A stretch of 39,120 bases of DNA from Stieleria bergensis (GTDB lineage: Bacteria; Planctomycetota; Planctomycetia; Pirellulales; Pirellulaceae), in the NCBI GenBank assembly GCA_007745635.1, contig CP036272.1, positions 3,556,359-3,595,478 of the forward strand. The letters run 5' to 3'. Of the stretch, positions 35,109 through 39,120 are shown one piece after another. The translations under genes were made by a program, and so were the position numbers. The notes beneath the pieces were generated by a model, which was not told where the DNA came from, searched no databases, and saw only the letters and a program-made list of their open reading frames with translations. Position 1 is the first letter of the stretch; the number at the start of each line of letters is the position of its first letter.

Positions 35109-35792
35109 TCAGAATTGATAGCCCGCGATTTCAATCAGGCGACGAGAGTGCTTGGCGACGATCTCTTCAGTCTGTTGGTCGTAGTAATCCTGGTAGCAGC
35201 TCCGCTGGGAAGCGTTGTCATGCACTGACAAAGATAGCGGTTGCCCGATGGCTTTGCCGAGAGCTTTGAGGTCGCTCTTCAACGATTCGAACTTGAGAAT
35301 GTGGTTGACCATTACCTTGCCCTGACCATTGCAGAACCATGCCGTTTGACATTGGAAATAGTCTTTCGGATGTTGGTCTGTATCGGATTCGTCTTGGTGC
35401 TGGTGCTCAACATAAATCTTTTGTACCCAATCGCAGAACGTCAGCTCCATCGCAGCACGGCAGGCGTTCTGAGGGTGAAGCAGCTTGCCCTGGTAGCGAT
35501 CCTGGTACAGCGGTTTTCGCAGATGTTCGTAGAAGGAAACCACTTGATCCCAGGGGTTCCGAACCACGGTGAATTTCGTAAACAGTGGCAACGTCCATCT
35601 ACCCGCAGCCGCTGCAATCTCAGGCATCGTTGAGTGCTTGAGGACAGGGAAGCGATTGCAAAGCCTTCTCATCGGAAAGTATCGCTTGCCACTGCGATTC
35701 TCTTCTATGGTCCGCAACTGATTCGAAATGCTCTCGCCCGCTGTTTTGGGAACGTGGACAAAGATCACGCGAAGAGAAGGGAAAACAGACAT
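35109..35792 (-). CDS. Sulfotransferase (Sulfotransfer_2-like)
   Basis: 227 residues from the ATG at 35792 (MSVFPSLRVIFVHVPKTAG); the longer frame to 35885 lacks support. The 5'-phosphosulfate-binding loop is HVPKTAGESI (13-22). The 3'-phosphate motif is VVRNPWDQVVSFYEHL with Arg78 and Ser86. KHST at about 52-55 fits the catalytic His region. No signal peptide or membrane helix, so it is a cytoplasmic, PAPS-dependent enzyme, probably acting on a glycan or lipid intermediate. It is divergent from the methyltransferase fragment at 36126, which suggests a former polysaccharide-modification neighbourhood (inference). Confidence 0.85.
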   Translation of the reverse strand: MSVFPSLRVIFVHVPKTAGESISNQLRTIEENRSGKRYFPMRRLCNRFPVLKHSTMPEIAAAAGRWTLPLFTKFTVVRNPWDQVVSFYEHLRKPLYQDRYQGKLLHPQNACRAAMELTFCDWVQKIYVEHQHQDESDTDQHPKDYFQCQTAWFCNGQGKVMVNHILKFESLKSDLKALGKAIGQPLSLSVHDNASQRSCYQDYYDQQTEEIVAKHSRRLIEIAGYQF

Positions 35793-36125
35793 GGATCGTT
35801 CTCTGCAGAAACCAAAAGACAGCGACACCGTTTGATGGACCATCCGTTTACAAGCTTGTTCGGCGGATGCTTTGTCGACCTGCAACGAATGTCTTTAATC
35901 GCCCTTGTCGAATTCCGTTTTCGTTGCTGTCTGAATCGCTATTTCGGATTCTGCAGCACGAGCAGCTGATGGAATGTCCGCTAGCAGTCACGCCAGGCCT
36001 CACGATTCGCTCGGCAGGTTAGTGGTCGCGAAAGCGCGTTCTTTACACTGCGTGATTAACGCCGCGTGAACGGCTGGGGTTGATAGCTAGTTTGGTGCTC
36101 TCTCCCATCAGGAAAAGGATTATCA

Positions 36126-36431
36126 ATGAAGCTTCATCGCTTGATTCCCGGCTGGAATCAGAGTCGCCAGGCGATCCGTTTTGCGCGGTTAGCCAGCGAA
36201 TACCATCGTTTTCGATCCTCCTGTGATCCCGAGCAAAAGCCTGGTGTGAACTGGGGTGACCGCTATCCCTGCTCGGACGATCGAACTCAAATGACCGGCT
36301 TTGATCGGCATTCCATTTATCACACCGCTTGGGCCAGTAGAGTTCTATCGCAGCAACGGCCGGCTGAGCAGGTGGACATCGGGTCCAGTCTGTACTCTGT
36401 TACTGGGCTTTCTGCGTTTCTGCCCGCCCTC
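36126..36431 (+). pseudogene. Methyltransferase-like gene, 3' part lost at IS junction
   Basis: A good ribosome-binding site (AGGAAAAGGA at 36109-36118) precedes the ATG at 36126. The first ~100 codons (QAIRFARLASEYHRFR, FDRHSIYHTAWASRVL, AEQVDIGSSLYSVTGLSAFLP) match, in my recollection, the N-terminal part of proteins of the DUF268/SAM-methyltransferase type, in which a DIGSS-like motif is followed by a catalytic domain. After SAFLP the frame enters unrelated codons and stops at 36468-36470. The break at about 36425-36432 coincides with the left end of the IS remnant. The rest of the gene was not found on the far side of the element, so the locus was rearranged as well as interrupted. Confidence 0.65.
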
Positions 36432-36494
36432 TGTGCCAACAGACGTGAGACACTTTTCATGTTGTTTTAAGAGTTGAGGGCATTGAGTATCCCG

Positions 36495-36859
36495 ATGGCC
36501 GACACGCCTGGAAAAAAGTCTGAAAAAGATCCTGAAGTCATTGAGAAAGCGGCTCGTCGTCGCTTCACCGCCGAGTACAAACAGAGGATTGCTCGTGAAG
36601 CAGAACAGTGCTCACAGCCTGGCGAGATCGGAGCTTTGCTTCGACGCGAGGGCCTCTATTCGTCCATGCTCGCACGATGGCGTCGCCAACTACACCAGGA
36701 AACCATGACATCGCCCAGTCAACGCCGCCCAGTAAACGCCGCCCGAAACGATCGTCCAACCAAGAGCTTGAAAAGCTCAAACGCGACAATGAACGGCTCA
36801 AGGAAAAACTCCGCCAGGCGGAGTTGATCATTGACGCCCAAAAAAAGTCTCGGAGATGA
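36495..36859 (+). pseudogene. IS3-family orfA, frameshifted
   Basis: From the ATG at 36495, the helix-turn-helix part (RRRFTAEYKQRIAREAEQ, then GEIGALLRREGLYSSML, ARWRRQ) is intact in one frame. After about 36690 the homologous sequence continues in another frame (KRRPKRSSNQELEKLKRD, NERLKEKLRQAELIIDAQKK), a leucine-zipper-like coiled coil typical of OrfA. The frame change is a mutation, since the normal IS3 slippage site comes later: seven A residues followed by G at 36840-36847, matching a -1 programmed frameshift motif. OrfA alone binds the inverted repeats; here it is broken. Confidence 0.8.
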
Positions 36860-36875
36860 TCCAGACACGGTCACA

Positions 36876-37490
36876 CGAGAAGGACGTCTGAATGCCGCTA
36901 GAACGCTTAGCAAGGAAATCGGTGTCGTGGCGGCCTGTCGCGCGATGAACGTTTCGCGAGCGACGTTTTATCGACGCCGTGAAATAAAGACGCAAACGAA
37001 GCCGCAACCCACACCTGCTCGGTCGCTTTCGACAAAGGAACGCAAGGCGTTGCTTGATCATCCACAGCGACCGAGGTCCTTCGATGACGTCGCACAGCGT
37101 CGCTCAATGACTGAGTTCGCTCGGAGTCACAAAAAGCCACAGTCGCCCGCACGTCTCCAACGATCACCCGTATTCTGAAAGCCAATTCAAAACGATGAAG
37201 TATCGCCCAGATTTTCCGCAACGATTCGGCAGCTACGAAGATGCGTTGAGATTTTGTCGTCATTTTTCCCTGGTACAACAACGAACATTATCACAGTGGA
37301 ATCGAAATGATGCCGCCAGCGATGCTGCATGATGGTCGAGCGGAAGGCGCTCCGCAGAGCGCGTTTCGAAACGCTTAAGCAAGCTTGGGAAAAGAATCCA
37401 ACTCGGTTCGTTCATGGCGTGCCTACCCCGGACCATCTGCCAACGGCAGCTGGGATCAACTCGCCTCAAGAGAAGCGGAAAGAGAAACAC
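36876..37490 (+). pseudogene. IS3-family orfB (transposase), deleted and frameshifted
   Basis: The N-terminal part (LSKEIGVVAACRAMNVSRAT, FYRRR) is followed by LSTKERKALLD and then a jump at about 37057-37062 directly to HSDRGPSM. In an intact IS3 transposase some 130-150 residues containing the first catalytic Asp (in a WSWDIT-type motif) lie between, so the DDE site is incomplete; the second Asp (in HSDRG) and the Glu (in HPYSESQFKTMKYRPDF) remain. A stop codon follows VAQ, and two more frame changes occur before FETLKQAWEKNPTRFVHGVP near the C-terminus. Confidence 0.85.
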
Positions 37491-37581
37491 GAAGCCCCCG
37501 CAGTCCACTGTTTGAAAACAGAACCTGCGGCGGCTTCAGAAGCAACGTCATTGATGCACCCTCGATCCGGTTATCCCTTGA

Positions 37582-38034
37582 ATGGTGTGGTATTTCAACG
37601 ACAAGGAGGCATCTCGCCTTTACGCTGCATTCTCCGGATACAAACAGATCAATCCAACAGAGTCAAGCTACACAATCTCCGACGAGGAACTTGGCGTTAC
37701 TTATTCACCAAGCTTATCGGCTTACATTGCCGGTGACACCGAAATCTCCGATGAAGACGCTGCTGTCGTTGAGAACGCGGTCTACAGGTATCTTAATGCA
37801 GAGCATGGCGAAGCCAAGGAAATGTATCCTTCAGGAACCGTCCGCATCAACCCGCGAACACAACGGGCCGATATAAATGGGGTCGAATTGACCACCAAAG
37901 ACTTGAAAGATTTGCTACTCACGGTGGGTGGTCGAGGAGTAATGCTCGACTTTGTTGGCTACGAAGGCAAAGCGCCGGATTGGCTGAAACGCGAGGTACT
38001 GGAACCAGCGGGCTACATCGGGAAACATCCCTAG
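37582..38034 (+). CDS. Protein of unknown function, downstream of the IS remnant
   Basis: 150 residues from an ATG at 37582 (MVWYFNDKEASRLYAAFSG). It begins about 70-90 bp after the recognisable end of the transposase; the N-terminus could be truncated or newly formed at the IS edge. The sequence (ISDEELGVTYSPSLSAYIAG, DEDAAVVENAVYRYLNAE, VELTTKDLKDLLLTVGGRG, YEGKAPDWLKREVLEPAGY) has a balanced globular composition, no signal or membrane segment. No family was recognised. The next gene starts 30 bp later on the same strand, so the two may be co-transcribed. Confidence 0.6.
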   Translation: MVWYFNDKEASRLYAAFSGYKQINPTESSYTISDEELGVTYSPSLSAYIAGDTEISDEDAAVVENAVYRYLNAEHGEAKEMYPSGTVRINPRTQRADINGVELTTKDLKDLLLTVGGRGVMLDFVGYEGKAPDWLKREVLEPAGYIGKHP

Positions 38035-38064
38035 GCCCTTACCCTGTGAACAGCGAAGACAACG

Positions 38065-38568
38065 ATGAGCAGGAAGATGAATAAGACAAAGTTCAATTAC
38101 GAAGGCGATCGACTCTTGATCTCAAACGCCATCGATGCCGCCTACGAGTTGGCGATCGAACGTCAGCACCCGTGTCGATTCCGACGCTGGAAAGCGGTCA
38201 ACGATATGGTGATTTACACCATCAGGTCGCGAGTCATGGCAGAGATCCACATCCCGTTTGACGCCACCGAGGACTCCGAAGTAACCCTGCCCCGATTCAA
38301 CGGCACTCCGCAAGTCACCTTGAGCTTGCGTTTCGTCATGAGTAAGAAGTATCGAAACGACGAAGTCCAAGCGTGGTGGAATACCGTTCAAACCAGTGTT
38401 TTCACTGTAGGCAATAAGGAGATGTGCTTCGATGGTAGCCAAATGGTTTACAACGAAACGTTTGTCGGGCATTCCCAACAGATCGCGACACGGGCTGAGG
38501 AGCTTTTCAGTGAACTGCTTGAATCGCTAGGCGAAGATCTTCATGTGGTCAAAGCTGGCAAAACCTAG
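38065..38568 (+). CDS. Protein of unknown function
   Basis: 167 residues from the ATG at 38065; an alternative ATG at 38077 follows AGGAAG too closely. No signal or transmembrane segment. The order is helix (LLISNAIDAAYELAIERQHPC), strands (VIYTIRSRVMAEIHIPF, TLPRFNGTPQVTLSLRFVMS), a middle WWNTVQTSVFTVGN, and a C-terminal helix (QIATRAEELFSELLESLGED). I recognise no family. It probably forms a two-gene unit with the gene at 37582. Confidence 0.6.
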   Translation: MSRKMNKTKFNYEGDRLLISNAIDAAYELAIERQHPCRFRRWKAVNDMVIYTIRSRVMAEIHIPFDATEDSEVTLPRFNGTPQVTLSLRFVMSKKYRNDEVQAWWNTVQTSVFTVGNKEMCFDGSQMVYNETFVGHSQQIATRAEELFSELLESLGEDLHVVKAGKT

Positions 38569-39120
38569 CGATTTGTCCTTTCTCGCTTAGGGTTTGAGTA
38601 CTTGCTCGAGTTGATAGCCCATATCGTTAGCGACCACTGCCAGTGCTACATGCCGAAAGCTCCAATCAGTGACTCACCAACACTGATAAGGCTTCACGAG
38701 AAAGCGAGCGTGTTGCGTTTCATCTGGGATCGCTTCTCGACAAATGGTGTCTCATCAACTTTTCCGCCTGTCACGCATTGGCTAGACTCGCACACAATCG
38801 TTTGCGAATCCTGCCATGGCGAAATCACGTCACCTATCGGCAATGTTTTTCTCGTTCTGCCACCACCAATAACGTCCGACCAGTGAGTACCAATGACAAG
38901 ACCGTCGACCTCTGCTCCGCAAATTACCATCGCGTTACTTCGCCAACCTCGTATGGGCACGTCTGGTGATCGGCGGAGGGATCCCTTTTGGGAAGTTGGC
39001 AGTGTCTTGGTTCAACGGGAATTGGAATTTGCTAACCGGCGAGTAGTACAGGATGGCGGCTTCCTGCCGTGAAGATCAGGCATCCTGCCCGAAGGTTTTT
39101 CGCATTGTGGAAACATCGAA
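38569..39120. other. 552-bp right-edge region without an accepted gene
   Basis: Frames on both strands between 38602 and 38969 overlap, and I cannot decide between them: plus 38602-38886 (with HTIVCESCHGEITSPIG) or minus 38694-38960 (with VDGLVIGTHWSDVIGGG). Neither has a ribosome-binding site or a recognised family. They may be part of a conserved non-coding or repeated stretch. Confidence 0.4.

Larger units (their letters stand above)
36432..37510 (+). mobile_element. Decayed IS3-family insertion sequence
   Basis: Bounded on the left by the broken methyltransferase gene, the remnant contains IS3-type orfA and orfB sequences. The left tip probably starts TGTGCCAACAGACGTGAGAC at 36432. A matching inverted repeat was not found to the right, so the right end is uncertain (somewhere after the transposase C-terminus, about 37490-37560). 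It has an internal deletion and several frame errors and cannot encode a working transposase. Confidence 0.8.

Noticed and set aside
36001..36090. Short AAC-GCCG...CGGC-GTT hairpin as another attC site
   Set aside because: Only 24 bp between boxes and a 4-bp stem; too small, likely chance.
22954..36125. Integron integrase or tyrosine recombinase gene
   Set aside because: Searched by eye on both strands; no frame with the R...HxxR...Y pattern or IntI-specific patch was seen in the window.

Overview
The window looks like a chromosomal segment of a planctomycete, probably a Rhodopirellula/Pirellula-type bacterium. This is inferred from gene content: a Bat (aerotolerance) locus, an ECF sigma factor followed by a FecR-LamG protein and a sulfatase, a monofunctional CoaB, short secreted orphan proteins and low gene density in the right half. 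No rRNA or tRNA gene was found.

Left part (1-16.9 kb), dense and conserved. It opens with the C-terminus of a Bat-family protein carrying an in-frame 15-bp minisatellite, followed by a protein that joins BatD and BatE in one chain. A convergent DUF481 outer-membrane protein follows, with its own terminator. Next comes a tight cluster of TerB-like protein, CoaB, class-1 dihydroorotate dehydrogenase PyrD and the ABC-F ATPase Uup, then a membrane-anchored planctomycete-type protein and an AI-2E family permease. A translationally coupled trio follows (ECF sigma factor, FecR-LamG membrane protein, sulfatase). On the other strand lie a second ECF sigma factor with a zinc-type anti-sigma candidate, and a DUF2007 protein.

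Middle part (17-23 kb, minus strand). A 15-bp minisatellite, an exported NTF2-like protein, and an RND efflux pair (inner-membrane pump, then adaptor, ATGA overlap) without an outer-membrane channel gene. Strong hairpins and a second minisatellite (17 bp x 3) lie in the intergenic DNA.

Right part (23.7-36 kb). A low-density accessory region. Single short genes, nearly all on the minus strand, are separated by 100-1100 bp: several signal-peptide proteins of unknown function, a methyltransferase, a C-terminal CxxCH cytochrome, small membrane proteins (one DUF2306) and a sulfotransferase. At 34.4 and 34.85 kb two imperfect hairpins flanked by AAC...GTT boxes bracket one small gene, with the spacing expected of integron attC sites. 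I propose, cautiously, that at least this part is cassette-like; no integrase gene is visible.

Far right (36.1-39.1 kb). A plus-strand methyltransferase-like gene is cut off after about 100 codons by a decayed IS3-family element that has lost the first catalytic Asp of its transposase. Two plus-strand orphan genes and 550 bp of DNA with no convincing gene follow.
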